Shown here: positions 13,588 to 26,490 of the stretch, piece by piece | How the letters are laid out: every line of letters begins with the position of its first letter | Position numbering within the stretch: the stretch's first letter is position 1 | DNA from: Nymphaea colorata | Taxonomy: Eukaryota > Streptophyta > Magnoliopsida > Nymphaeales > Nymphaeaceae | Direction of reading: 5' to 3' | Assembly (NCBI RefSeq): GCF_008831285.2 | Contig: NC_045148.1 | Coordinates: 10,111,001 to 10,175,000, forward strand | Length of the DNA: 64,000 nt | The notes under the pieces: model-generated | Told to the model about the DNA's origin: nothing | Database searches by the model: none | Seen by the model: the letters and a program-made list of their open reading frames with translations, nothing else | Made by a program: the position numbers and the translations under genes

Positions 13588-13713
13588 ATTTTGTCAGTAT
13601 TCATGTAAAAATAAGGTAAATTTATAAAACACTATGTTACCAAGGCATACATTTTGTCAGTATTCATGTAAAAATAAGGTAAATTTATAAAACACTATGT
13701 TACGAAGGCATGC
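13588..13713. repeat. Perfect-phase tandem duplication, 2 x 63 bp
   Basis: The unit attttgtcagtattcatg ... gttaccaaggcatac is repeated head to tail at 13588 and 13651 with only a couple of base differences. This implies a recent local duplication. Confidence 0.9.
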
Positions 13714-14402
13714 AAAAACTTGGCAAAAGCAACAAAATAAAAAAAAAAATTTGCCACTGGTACATAAAATATCATCTAGTCATTAAATTAATAATTAAAT
13801 GAAGATTAAACCAAGGCATTAAAATATTTCAATGAGGAGACAACATGTCCCACGTTGATCACTTTTCTTGTTTCTTTCTATGATACGAAGGAAAAAAAAA
13901 AACTCCTATTTGTCGACCAGGCAAAGATACATAAAAATTGTTTCAAGAAAATAAATGGAAAAATGATATGTAGGTTATTGAAAGCATATAGTTTAATGGG
14001 TCTTTTAATCCTGGATATATTTACCTTAGTAATAAAATTTATACTTTCTGAACAGCAGTCTTCTAAAGTTTGTTAATGCATATGGATGTCAATATATCTT
14101 ATTTGGATAACATATCCCATCAAAGCATTGTGAAAAATGTGGATATGAAAAAGAAAGTTAATGCTTAATTAAGAAATCAGATTAGATTCGGATTTAAGAA
14201 ATGACATCAAATTGGATTTGGATTTGGATTTGTATTCGTATATGAATGTCAAAATTAGATTTGAATTGTAAATTCATTGAGACTCAGATGTCTTTTCTCT
14301 GATCATATTTGAATGTGAATGAATGAACATCCAGAAAACATGTTAAAAGTTAAAACCGGATCCATTGACATCCTTTATTAAAAATAATCTTCCCAAACAA
14401 TG

Positions 14403-14589
14403 AGGGGGACCCGTTGAGGCCATGGCCCCACCTCAGCCAAATAAAAAAATACAATGTAAAAATTAAATTTTTTTTTTTACCTTCATGTATTTTTTGAATT
14501 GTAGTTCAGTTTGACCCTACCCAAATCCAACTCACAAAACGCAGTCATCGTTTGACCCGCTCCTGAAAAAAATCCTGGCTTCGCCCCTG
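14403..14589 (-). repeat. MITE-like dispersed repeat, copy B (inverted)
   Basis: The right end ctggcttcgcccctg is the reverse complement of the left end of copy D (ggggtgaagccag). The left end carries ggccatggccccacctca. A near-identical 9-bp direct repeat (CAAACAATG at 14394, CAAATAATG at 14590) flanks it and reads as a target-site duplication. Confidence 0.6.
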
Positions 14590-14973
14590 CAAATAATGTT
14601 GCAAAAATCGGTTCTTTGATCACGTCAGTGACGTTGAAGGCCGATTCGGTAAAGCCGTCACTTATCCATAGCGAGTAGAATCAGTTGTAAAATGACAAAA
14701 AGTAATTTTAACAAATAAATAAAAATGATAAAAATAATGTAAAAATAAAAACATTTTAACTAATATTTGAGAAATTAAAGGTCAACACGTGGCACGCTTA
14801 TATACAAGTAGATCCGAATTCGACTATGTATTGATCTTAACTAGCTAAAACTATCTTAGACAATAAAATATAAATTAATTAGAACTTACAAAATACAAGG
14901 AGGTGCTCTTTTTCATTTATCAAGTCAACCGAGTCCATATGACTGAAGCATTTACTAGAAATTAGAACTACAA

Positions 14974-15057
14974 ACACTAGTTTCTTTTTTAACCTTATAA
15001 TTAAGCACAAGAATAACACTAGTTTCTTTTTTAACCTTATAATTAAGCACAAGAATT
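14974..15057. repeat. Tandem duplication, 2 x 42 bp
   Basis: The unit containing actagtttcttttttaacc and ttataattaagcacaagaat occurs twice with a 42-bp period. A related single stretch (accttataattaagc) is present near 20287 in the paralogous spacer before gene 4. Confidence 0.85.
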
Positions 15058-15610
15058 GCTCGATCAAACACGACATTAAGAGTTTGTTTGGCAAATAAAA
15101 CAGTTTGTCATTGTTTCATAAATCTCGATCATATTCATAAAACACTTTTTAAAGTATTTCATAAATCAGACTCATTTTTTTTGAGTTATATTTGTGAAAC
15201 AATTACAAAATTTTTGTTTACCAAACTTACATATGGAAACATTTGGGGGAACAAACCATGTGAATTCCAATAAAATAATCTTTTAAAAAAAAGATTATAT
15301 GGGGAAAGGACAATCATGTATGTACCAAACCACGAAATTGTATATAGGAATGTATAATGACTAGAACACCCATGACAAAGTTTTTAAAAATTGAAAGTTT
15401 AAAATATATATATTTGTTTATAAAAAAAATCTAAAATAATTCAACCCCGTTGTTGCATGTACAGAGCCGTCGGCGCCCACCCTGCATATTGTATATTTGT
15501 TGCGTTGACTGTGCACCATCGCTCTGTCACTTGGTCCCACGAGTACAAACTTTGGGATCATCTACTCCTACGTTATTAGTCTGCCATGCCAGGTAGGAAG
15601 AACTCCATTG

Positions 15611-18600
15611 ATGGCAGCAGCCATGTTCCTTCTTGCCTCTGTAGCTCTCTTCCTCTCGTGGGTGGTGGTGAAGACAGCATACTCGCTGTGGTGGAAGCCC
15701 AGGCAGTACGCAGAGACCTTCAAGAGGCAGGGAATCCATGGCTACCCTTATAAGTTCTTCGTCGGCAACTCGAGGGAAGCGGCGATCATGCAAGAGAAAG
15801 CGTTGGCCAAGCCCATGGCCTTCTCTCATGAGTTAGTTTCACGAATTGATCCCTTCTTTAAGGAATCTGCTGATAAATACGGTATGTTACAAACCTTCTG
15901 GCCTCGATCAGTCTTTTTTGTTCATTAACTATGTGCGGCCTGTGGATGTGAACTTCAAGTTGAGTGGACACCATAAGCTCGACACTCATGGCAGATATCC
16001 CTCATTGGCAATTCAAAGCGCAGAGAGGGAGGAAGGGGGGCCTGTTTTGCCTTAGACTATCTGAAAAAGCAAATTGAGAAAGAAATGAAGATTTGTTTCG
16101 TCTTCAGTAACAGATCTATATCTTATGTTGGTTTTCTCCTATTTTACTTTTTTTTAAGGGCACCATATATTTGGCACCAATTTAGCCTCTTAATAAATCT
16201 TGTTCTTCTTTTGATTTGCTTCAGTTATACAAATTTTTGTGATTGTGGAACGAGTGCAGGTAGAATTTCTCTCGCTTGGTTTGGGAAGGCACCGCAGCTA
16301 ATCCTCACGGATGCGGAGTTGGTAAAAGAAGTCCTCGTCAACAAGTCTGGGCATTTCTCAAAGCCCCATCAGTCGGCAGTGAGGAAGATGCTGGCAAGCG
16401 GCATCGTCACCTTGGAAGGTGAACAATGGGCAGTCCAGAGAAGGCGCCTCAATCCTGTTTTCCATTTGGAAAAACTCAAGGTCCTAAGCATCTGATATGT
16501 CTTTCTTCTTCTTCTTCTTCTTGTCTGAACACTTATTTAGCAGCAACTTTATTTTCTTGTATAAAACATGTTACAGGCATGTTCTTTGAAAAGATGAGAG
16601 TAGGGCCCTATTTCTAACCGAAATTGTCAGAGTGCTGATCTGAGTTTCATGTAAATGATTCACTTGTTTGGTGTTTAGCTCCAAATGATGTCGAAAAGAG
16701 CTCAGTCCACCTAAAGCAGAAGACCTTCAAGTTGAAGAAGTTTCAGTGTTCAGTATCCCGCTGTGTATCTACAGTAGATAAGCCAAACTCAGCTTGTCAT
16801 AGTTTAGCAATCAACAGTAATACTTATTAATCTTGGTATACATACAGCTTCCTAGCAGAGTAAACAGTTTTGATGTTAAATGTAATTGTGAAAGGTGTTG
16901 AAATGAAGTTAGGATCAACTTTTGTAACAACCCGACCCACTTTTAGGCTCGGTCTCCTCATTCGGCGGATTCCAACCTGCCCCTTAGTAGTTTCGGCTCC
17001 AACCCCAAAAAGGCACAACAATCTATTTAATAACCCTTTTATAAACTTTTGAAGATCCTTCACAATCTTCAACGGGGCAAAATTTTTAGCTTGTTAAAAT
17101 TTTTTTTTAAAGTGTCGTGTGTTACTAAGCAAGTCGAGGAGATGAAAGCTTAATCATATGGAATTTTTTTTTCATTGTCCAACATTTAAGAAGGCATTTT
17201 ACTGGCCACACATTTCTAGCCAAACACGTAGTCTATGACTTGGTACTGGAGCTTATGCAGACAAATACTATATCATAAAAGAGTAGTTGCAGATTTTGAC
17301 TCCATTGTCAGTGAATCAAAGCTTTCAATTGTTTTGCATCTTTCACATGTCTAGGCCTTCATATTTTGTCCTTGATTTTGGCTGAGCAGGGAATGCTGCC
17401 ATCATTCTCCAGTTGTTGCAGTGAGCTGGTTGAAAGGTGGGGAAAATCAATTAGTCCCCAAGGATCGTGTGAATTAGATGTATGGAAGGAGTTTCAGAAT
17501 CTTACCGGAGATGTCATCTCTAGAACTGCCTTCGGCACTAACGCTGATGAGGGCAGGCAGATATTCCAGATGCACAAGGAACTGGCGGAGCTAGTGCTTC
17601 GATCACTCACAAAAATGTACATCCCTGGATTCAGGTAAAGTATGACATGCCAAATAATTCAAGCTCACAAGATACAGTGACCTTGGCAGCATTTTCCAGA
17701 ATCTAATGGCATATTTTCAGGAGAATGTAACGAAAACCGTAACATTTAAAACAGGTTTTTGCCCACAAAGGACAACAAGAGGCAGAAGGAGATATACAGA
17801 AAGATCATCTCCCTGCTTAATGACATAGTTGAGAAGAGAGAGAAGGAAATGCAGTTGGGGATTGCAGAAAATGATGATCTGTTGGGCATATTGTTGGAAT
17901 CAAACAGGAACCACCAAGAGAATGGGAACAAGGGAATGACAAGAGAGGATGTCATAGATGAATGCAGGCTCTTCTATGTTGCTGGTCAGGAGACAACTTC
18001 ATTGTTGCTAACATGGACCATGGTTCTGCTCTCCATGCACCCAAACTGGCAAATACGTGCAAGGGAAGAGGTTCTTCAAATCTGTGGAAAGTGCTTCCCC
18101 TCCTTTGACAGCTTAAGCCACCTGAAGACTGTAAGTACACTTTGATTTTGAACAATGAGATGTGCCATAAGTGAATTCCACTAGGAAATTACTAAGCTTC
18201 TTTGGAAATCTCTGGTTGAAGCCTATTCGCAATATTCAGCTCAAAGATGAACGTTTCATATACTGCTAACTGATCTAATATTGCAGGTCTCTACGATTCT
18301 AAATGAAGTTTTAAGACTGTATCCACCTGTAGTTTCAACGGCTAGACGAACCTCTAATACTGTCAAATTGGGGGACTTCACTGTCCCAGAAGGTGTTCGT
18401 CTGGTTCTGCCACTGCTTCTCATCCACCATGATCACAAGCTTTGGGGTGACGACGCTGAGGAATTCAATCCAGAGAGGTTCTCAGAAGGAATTGCAAACG
18501 CGTCCAAGAACCAGTTGGCATTCTTTCCATTTAGTTGGGGTCCTCGGATCTGCATCGGCCAGACATTTGCACTGATTGAGGCCAAGATGGCACTTGCCAT

Positions 18601-18712
18601 GATTCTACAACGCTTCTCCTTCGAACTATCACCAACCTATGTTCATGCTCCACACTCGATCATAACCCTTCAACCTCAGTATGGAGCTCAAATCATCTTG
18701 CATTCTATCTGA
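15611..18712 (+). CDS. Cytochrome P450, CYP72A-like, array gene 3
   Basis: Exons 15611-15881, 16260-16480, 17390-17634, 17755-18130 and 18287-18712 give 512 aa with all splice junctions canonical. The anchor, VAGQETTS I-helix, EVLR, PERF (in the context FNPERF, where its sisters have FKPERF) and the heme loop [10 protein letters not shown] with Cys460 are intact. Two recognition regions are distinctive. In the B-C region it has [17 protein letters not shown]; after LYPP it has [12 protein letters not shown], quite unlike the other copies. It pairs with gene 4 by shared exon features ([27 protein letters not shown]) and by shared flanking DNA. It is a likely ER monooxygenase with possibly shifted substrate range. 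There is no TATA match at the conserved upstream position. Confidence 0.93.
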
Positions 18713-19188
18713 GAAAATTGAACAAACACTTAGATCATGGAAGAAGTAACGGGGCGACTTTCTGCTGCACATGGATTCTATAGACAACCGATGCATCCCA
18801 CCCGTTATTGAATGTGTATCTTTCTAATTGATGACAAAAGTTCAAAACTTTGAGATCATGCAACTCTTTTGCGTGTGCTATATGTCAATCCACCAAAGCT
18901 TTTTCTTTTTCTTAAGAGGAAAAAACTTTTTGAGTTATTTTGAAGGCAGAGAAAAAGCAAATGCTTGACGAAAGTTCCCATGTTTGTTAACATTAAACAA
19001 TCTGCCCCACAATTCTTTGTCAAAAGTTTTGCCAGTCTTGAAGCAAACATCGTAATTGGACTCACCTCTAAGCTCATCTAGTTGGTTTGTCAACAAAATT
19101 TTCTGAACTTTTACAAGCAAGAGCAACATTCCAAACAGATGGATTGGAATCTGTTGGAAACCAGTAAAAAGTACACACACACACACAT

Positions 19189-19226
<38 letters not shown>

Positions 19227-21086
19227 TCTAATATTTCAAAAAGAGGGTGTAAGTGATCAAACACAACCTAAGGCAGATATATGGAGTGTTACTTTATGCA
19301 GGCATGAAATGAGCATTTTTTTTATAATCTCCTCCTTTCATGATCATCTTCAACAACAGCAGTTCTCCGTTACTCACGGTCATTACATCTCTATTTAAAT
19401 AAGTCTCTCGTCCCAGTGCAATTTCTCCATGCAATAAATAAAAAATATAACTTCGGAAAGGCTACAACAAAGGAAAAAAAAAAAAAAAAAACTTGGCATT
19501 GGCGCATATGATATCATCGAGTCATTATGTTGATAATTAAATAAAGATTTTAGTAACTGTAAAGATCACGAGCATATAAAAATTATAAATATTTCAATAG
19601 GGTGAGGCAATGTCCCATGCTGATCACTTTTCTTGTTTCTTTCTGTGATATGAAAGGAAAAAAAAAATAAAGAACTCCGATTCGAGTGAGTCGATTGTCG
19701 ATCAGGCAAAGATATTTAAAGTTGTGTTTTAAGAAAATCATTGAAAAAAAACATGTAAAAAGTTATTAAAAAATTAGAAATTCAAAATACATTAGAAATA
19801 CTATTGATATGTGCCTTGTGGTACCTCTACACTGGCCTTCAAATTTAATTGGTTTGCCACCCAATGCATTTCGGGTGAGCGAGAGGTTTTTTTCTACCAT
19901 TCGGAGCCAATATATTTTGATTTGCATCGGACTACAATGAAAACTTTTCAAGAAAATTTAATATTCAATTAAAAAATCAGATCAGATTTAAATATTTAAG
20001 AAACGACATTAGATCAGATGTAAAATAGGATTCAAATATACAACATGAAATAATAAGAATGTAATTTTGTGATTATAGGGGCTGTTTGGCATTTTTTTTT
20101 TTAAAAAAAAATTGTTTAGTGAATTTGCTCCAAAATTAAGGTAGATTCATGAACCATATAACAATAAGAATAACCATAGCAAATTGCCCTCAGCTATTGT
20201 TATTTATTTATCAAGTAAACAAATTTCACGTAGTTGAGGCATTTATTAGAAGTTAAAACTATAAATTATAGTGGTTTTTTTTTTTTACCTTATAATTAAG
20301 CATGTGCATCCAAATATAGGGATTAAGGTGGGCACACCAAGAATAATGAAATTTTAAAATCAAAATGCTTAATTTTTAAGAAATTATAATTATTAAACAA
20401 ACAATGTATTTTATTTCTAAAATTAGGAAACTGAGAATTTACATTCCAAGTTTGAGGAGAAATTATGGCCTTAGAATTTTTATTCTTCAATCAAAATTTC
20501 AAATCGTCAAACTCCTTTTAAAAGATGAGGTTTGCGTGGGAGACAGGACCCATAAGTATTCTTATGTGCCAATTTGAATTAATTGAGCTGAAAAATAATA
20601 AACCAAAGCCTAGAATTATCTAGTTTCTCCATTTAATTGTCACAACAAATAAATACAAACCCTAATTTTTCCAGTACTTATCAATAAACACAACGCCTGC
20701 CTATATTTCACCAATGCAAGAAAAATCACACAATATTGTCATCTTTTCCGAATGCCAAGATATTAAAAAATTAAAAGATAAAAAATATTTTTTAAAATCA
20801 TAACATCTATCTTTTTTTTTTTGGAATAAGTGGATAATGATCAAATAAAAGAGGTTTTTCAACAGATCAAAATTATTATTAAAACCATTAAAAGGTTACA
20901 ATATTATATATTTTTCGATAAAAATACTTAAAATATCCCAACTTTTTATTTTGTCCACGTATATCTGTTGCGTCCGCCCTTCTTCCTTCATGTTGCGTCA
21001 CACACACCAACTCGATCTCGTCGCTTGGTCTTAATAGATGCAAACCCTGTGGTCGTCCGCTCCAGGTAGGAAGAACTCCAGTATCC
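18713..21086. other. Spacer between P450 genes 3 and 4
   Basis: No gene is supported. The first 430 bp are a 3'-flank block that recurs after gene 4 (23990-24330) and again at 25558-25930. The block 19480-19745 and short stretches near 19965-20040 and 20190-20300 are paralogous to the spacer before gene 3. The block 20591-20765 is similar to 30255-30420 before gene 5. A CA/TA microsatellite lies at 19171-19227. Confidence 0.6.
19171..19227. repeat. Compound (CA)n(TA)n microsatellite
   Basis: A run of CA dinucleotides with one interruption passes directly into a TA run of about 26 bp. Confidence 0.95.
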
Positions 21087-23909
21087 ATGGCAGCTGCCGT
21101 GCTCATTCTTGCCTCTGTAGCTCTCTTCCTCTCGTGGGTGGTGGTGAAGGGAGCTTACTCGCTGTGGTGGAAGCCCAGGAAGTACGCAGAGACCTTCAAG
21201 AGGCAGGGAATCCATGGCTACCCTTACAAGTTCTTCATCGGCAACGCGAGGGAAGCGGCGATCATGCAAGTGAAAGCGTTGGCCAAGCCCATGGCCTTCT
21301 CTCATGAGTTAGCTCCACGAATTAATCCCTTCTTTAAGGAATGCGTTGATAAATACGGTATGCTATAAGCTTTCTGTTCTCGTTCAGTCTTCAGTAACCA
21401 AATTGAGTCTCTTCATTAATCTTGTTCTTCTTTTGATTTGGCTCTGTTATATAATTCTTTTGTGATTGTGGAACGAGTGCAGGTAAAATTTCATTCTCTT
21501 GGTTTGGGAAGACACCGCAGCTAATCCTCATGGATGCGGAGATGGTAAAAGAAGTCCTCTCCAACAAGTTTGGGAACTTCTCCAAGTCCCCTCAGTCGGC
21601 TCAAGGGAAGATGCTGGCAAGGGGCCTCGGCAGCTTGGAAGGTACACAATGGGCAGTCCAGAGAAGGCGCCTCAATCCTGTCTTCCATTTGGAAAAACTC
21701 AAGGTCTAAAGCATCTGATATGTCTATCTTTCTTCTTCTTCTTCTTCTTCTTGTCTGAACACTTATTTAGTAGCAAATTTGTTTTCTCATATAAAACATG
21801 TTAGAGGCATGTTGTTCGAAAAGATGAAGGCAGGGCCCTATTTCTAACCGAAATTGTCAGAGTGCTTAGCTCAATTTCATGTACATGATTCACTTTTTGG
21901 TGTTTAGCTCCAAAAGATGTCGAAAAGAGATCAGTCCACCTAGAGCAAAAGACCTTTAAGTTGAAGAAGTTTCAGTGTTCGGTATCCGCTGTGACCCTAC
22001 ATGGGCATAAAATATAGTAGATAAACCTTGTCTTTTTCAAGAGAGAAACCGAAGAATGAGGTTTATCATAGTTTAGTAATCAGCAGTAATACTTATTAAT
22101 CTTGGTATACATACAGTTGCCTACTTACCTACTTACTGAGGCAGAGTAAACAGTTTTGATGATAAATGCAAGAGTTACGAAGGGTGTTGACTGTTGAAAT
22201 GTTCGGATAAACTTGCCCCCGTCAATCGAATATGTTGCCCAACTATGGCGTTGTACTTTAATTAATACAACGACAAGCCTGGCCTCAGCTTTTTCATTGT
22301 CTAACACTTGAGAAGGTATTTTACTGACCACACGTTTCTAGCCAAACATGTTGTCCAAGTCTTTGACTTGGTACTGGAACTTATGCAGACAAATACTATT
22401 TGTTATTACCATTGCTTGGATTTTTATCATAAAAAAGTGGAGTCCACCGGTAAAAGCTTTTTACTCTGTGGCTCATAATGGTGCAATATATACGGGAAAG
22501 TAGTTGCAGATATTGACCCCAAGCTTTCAATTGTTTTACAGCTTTTACATGTCTAGGCCTTCATATTTTGTCCTTGATTTTGGGTGAGCAGGGAATGCTG
22601 CCATCATTCTCCAGTTGTTGCAGTGAGCTAGTTGAAAGGTGGGAAAAATCAATTAGTCCCCAAGGATCGTGTGAATTAGATGTATGGAAGGAGTTTCAGA
22701 ATCTTACTGGAGATGTCATCTCTAGGACTGCCTTTGGCAGTAACTATGAAGAAGGCAGGCAGATATTCCAAATGCAGATGGAAATGGCTGCGCTAGTGAT
22801 TCGAGCCTTCTCAAAAATGTATATCCCTGGATTCAGGTAAAGTATGATATGCCAGATAATTCAAAATCACAAGATATAGTGACTTTGGCAGCATTTTTCC
22901 ATATTTTCAGGAGAATGTAATGAAAACTTGTACACATGTTGACATTTAAAACAGGTTTTTGCCCACAAAGGACAACAAGAGGCAGAATGTGATATACAGA
23001 AAGATCAGATCCCTGCTTAATAACATAATTGAGAAGAGAGAGAAGGAAATGCAGTTGGGTATTGCAAAAAATGATGATCTGTTGGGAAAATTGTTGGAAT
23101 CAAACAGGAACGACCATGAGCATGGGAACAGGGGAATGACAAGAGAGGATGTCATAGAAGAATGCAAGTTCTTCTACCTTGCTGGTCAGGAGACAACTTC
23201 AGTGTTGCTAACATGGACCATGGTTCTGCTCTGCATGTACCCAAGCTGGCAAATGCGTGCGAGGGAAGAGGTTCTTCAAGTTTGTGGCAAGAATATCCCC
23301 TCTTTTGACAGCTTAAGCCACCTGAAGACTGTAAGTATACTCTGATTTGAACTGTTAGTTGTGCCATAACTGTGTTCCAGTAGGAAATTAGTAAGCTTAA
23401 GCTTCTTTAAAAGTCTTTGGTTGAGCCTATTTGCATTATTCAGCTGAAAGATTTACTTTTCATATATTGATCTTGTGTTTCAGGTCTCTATGATTCTAAA
23501 TGAAGTTTTAAGACTCTATCCACCTGTAACATTTTTGATAAGACGAACTTACAAAAATGTAAAATTGGGAGACCTCAACCTCCCAGAAGGGGCTCGCCTG
23601 ATTCTGCCACTGCTTCTCATCCACCACGATCGTAAGCTTTGGGGTGATGACGCTGTTGAATTCAAACCAGAGAGGTTCTCAGAAGGAATTGCAAGTGCAT
23701 CCAAGAATCAGCTGGCATTCTTTCCATTTAGTTGGGGTCCTCGGGTCTGCATCGGCCAGACATTTGCACTAATCGAGGCCAAGATGGCACTTGCCATGAT
23801 TCTGCAACGCTTCTCCTTCGAACTATCACCAACCTATGTTCATGCTCCACAGCAGATCATAACCCTTCAGCCTCAGTATGGAGCTCAAATCATCTTGCAT
23901 TCTATCTGA
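21087..23909 (+). CDS. Cytochrome P450, CYP72A-like, array gene 4
   Basis: Exons 21087-21357, 21483-21703, 22592-22836, 22955-23330 and 23484-23909 give 512 aa. Intron 1 is only 125 bp, against 220-389 bp in the sisters, because its middle portion is missing; the splice signals remain good. The anchor, LAGQETTS I-helix, EVLR, PERF and heme loop [10 protein letters not shown] with Cys460 are all present. It shares flanks and exon 3 and 4 signatures with gene 3, so the two probably arose from one another. In the region after LYPP it reads [12 protein letters not shown]. Expected role: ER-bound P450 of specialised metabolism, substrate unknown. The upstream TATA position reads ttaatagatg and is weak. 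Confidence 0.93.
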
Positions 23910-24636
23910 GAAAATCGAATAAACACTTTGATCATGAAAGAAGTATTGAGGCCACTTTCTGCTGCATGGATCCTATAGGCAACCGACGCATCCCATTATT
24001 GAATGGCCACCTTTCTGATTGATGACAAAGGTTAAAAAATCTGTGCTTATGCAAATCTTTTACATGTTCTATATGTAATGTACCAAAGCTTTTTCTTTTC
24101 TTAGAGGAAAAAATTTGTCTTACTTTGAAGGCAGAAAGAAAGCAAATGCTTGACGAAAGATACCATGCTTGTTAACAATAGGCAATGTGCCCCACAATTT
24201 TTTGTCAAAAGATTTGCCAATGTCAGCGTAACTAGGCTCACCTCTAAGCTCACAGTTGGCTTGTCGACAAAATTTTCTAAAGTTTGTAAGCTAGAACAAC
24301 ACTCCAACGAAGGCACAAGGAAACCATAATCTTATGTCTAAATGCGATGATCTTACTTTGATCTATGGTCTTTACCAGTGCATCTTTTGATAACCTCCCC
24401 TTTTAGCTGTTGTTGGTTGTGTCTCTATTTAAGTTAAGTCTCGTCTCCATGGTTTAGTTTTCCAACGTTATAATTGAAAATTTTAAAATATGCCATATTC
24501 CCATGTACATGGGGAAACTTGTAGAGATAGCAGTGAACGCTAGAAAATAACGGGAGTTTGGCTTGGAGGAGATCTTCGAATCATTAGGGCTATCAAATGA
24601 AGATCTAATGTTTCCAAATATCATGCAGCAACCATG

Positions 24637-24674
24637 GTATATATATATCTATATATATATATATATATATATAT
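24637..24674. repeat. (TA)n microsatellite
   Basis: A TA run with one TC interruption, located in the 3' flank of gene 4. Confidence 0.9.
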
Positions 24675-25557
24675 CAACCATTAAGAAATTTATAAATCTA
24701 CTAAGGGTTGGTCCAATGGAATGGACAAGGCTGTTGAGCAGTCTATGTTTGAAGTGCCTTCCTAGGTAGTCGCAGATATGTGGGATTGTCAGTTCAAGGC
24801 ACTAAAAACAGAGAGGCGTTGTTTGTAATCATTTTCATAGAAAAACACAAATATTTCATTTGGGGGATCTCAATTGGGGCTGAATTACTTGAATGGGAAA
24901 AAAGAGTTAACTGTGAGGGAAAAATATGATTTTAGCATGCTACGTTGGAAGTTTTCTTATGTTCTTATGTTCTTGTAAAAGAGGCTGTTATTTCTTACGT
25001 CACACTTTTGCTTTTCTTCTCATTTCCTTTCGTGCACTTGATTTTCTCTTTTGACCAACCACGGTTGTGGTCACTGTTATCAATAGTTTCCTGAATCGAA
25101 TCGGAAAGCCTAATGACCCAATAAATTAGTGAATCAAACCGGAATCAGAATAATCGGTTTGTATTTTTTTTTTTAAATTTAAAAATCAAATAAAAATGAA
25201 AAAATTATCAAAAACATGAAAAACAATGTAAAATACAGCAATTCAAATAAAAGATGACTCCAGGGCAGTTGTATAACTCCTGTTGAGGACAAACCCTGAA
25301 ATCGCAACGTTCCAAAATAAAAACCTCACTTGAATATTTCATCGAACAACTGGTGTGCATAACCACACAACCCCTCATCCCTTAAAGCATATGTCTGTTT
25401 TCATTATGTCAGGGTGTCGCTTCCGCCGCGCTTCAACTTGCATGTCAGTGACTCTCTTTTGTAATACAAAGAATTGACGTCGTAAGAATTTGAAACAAAA
25501 ACTGATTGCCTAGCAGTTCTTATCATGTCCGTTGTGTGGTAGAAGGGAAGGTGTTGC

Positions 25558-26490
25558 CTCCCCTTATTGAATGGCCACCTTTTTTTTTATTGACAAATAC
25601 AAAATATGTGCTTATGCAAATCTTTTGCATGTGCTATATGCTGATCTACCAAAGCTTTTCCTTTTCTTAGAGGGAAATAATGCGTCTCTTTTTGAAGTCA
25701 GAAAGAATGAAGTCAGAAAGAAAGCAAATGCTTGACGAAAGTTGCCACGTTTGTTGACATTAGGCAATGTGCCCCACAATTTTTTTGTCAAAATTTTTGC
25801 CATTCTTCAAGCAAACAGCGTAATTAGGCTTACCTGTAAGCTCATCCAGTTTGAAAATTTTCCAAACTTTATAAGCAAGAACAACACTCCAACCAAGGCA
25901 CAAGGGAACGATAATCTTATGTCAAAATGAGATGGCTTAAAACTTTGATCTATGTGGTCATTTGGCATTTTTTGATACTCTCCCCTTTTAGCAGCTGCTG
26001 GTTGTGTCTCTATTTAAATAAGCCTCTATTTGTGTAGGGAGATGTTCATTTTGCCATTCGGCTGCGGCGGCGTTCTCCTTCTACGGTTGGATGATGGTGT
26101 CGTTCCGTCATTCCACTCTCTCCCCACCCCTCTTATTTCGTTGTTTGTGAGCTGTAATGTACATTTCGTTTTTTGCTTCTGTCTTGCGGTTTGTTACTAT
26201 AACTAAAGGACTTTTTGTCCCCAATTTGTGTAATTAAGGGACTTCTTGTCCTCAAATTTTGGTATACATTCCTATTTTATCGGCTCTATTTAAATAAGCC
26301 TCTCGTCTCATGGTTTAGTTTTCCAACGTCATAAATAAAAAACATAAAAATTTGCATGTTTCCATGTACGTGGGGCAACTTGCAGCGATGAGCAGTGAAC
26401 GCTGGAAAATAGCAAGTTGGCACTGGGGCTTTGGGAGATCTTTCAGTCACTGGGCTAACAAATTAAGAACTTAATGGTTCCAAAGATCAT
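25558..26490 (+). repeat. Orphan copy of the P450 3'-flank block
   Basis: From ttattgaatggccacc onward, this DNA follows the 3' flank of gene 4 (from about 23996) through the landmarks caaatgcttgacgaaag, gtgccccacaatttttt, ggttgtgtctctattt and gcagtgaacgct. The block from genes 3 and 4 is thus present a third time, but no P450 exon precedes it. A 256-bp segment interrupts it. Confidence 0.75.
26008..26303. mobile_element. 256-bp insertion flanked by a 20-bp direct repeat
   Basis: CTCTATTTAAATAAGCCTCT occurs exactly at 26008-26027 and at 26284-26303. The paralogous flank after gene 4 has the site once (ctatttaagttaagtctcg). The 256 bp between (26028-26283) are richer in GC at the left, with ggctgcggcggcgttctcc. 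They have no paralog in the window. A 20-bp target duplication would suit an LINE-type retroposition. I see no poly-A tail and no open frame of note. Confidence 0.65.

Larger units (their letters stand above)
11108..15610. other. Spacer between P450 genes 2 and 3
   Basis: No gene is supported. The block 13740-13960 (atgtcccacgttgatcac, cttgtttctttct, then gaccaggcaaagata) has a clear paralog at 19480-19745 upstream of gene 4. Two MITE-like repeats (13048-13245 and 14403-14589), a 63-bp tandem duplication and a 42-bp tandem duplication lie here. The region also carries many ATCCGAT/GGATTTG-type short degenerate repeats (13370-13520, 14160-14280). Confidence 0.6.

Noticed and set aside
15527-15829. 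Minus-strand open frames opposite exon 1 of several P450 genes (also 2673-2897 and 20988-21305)
   Set aside because: They are antisense shadows of conserved coding exon 1; their similarity to each other follows from the sense-strand genes.
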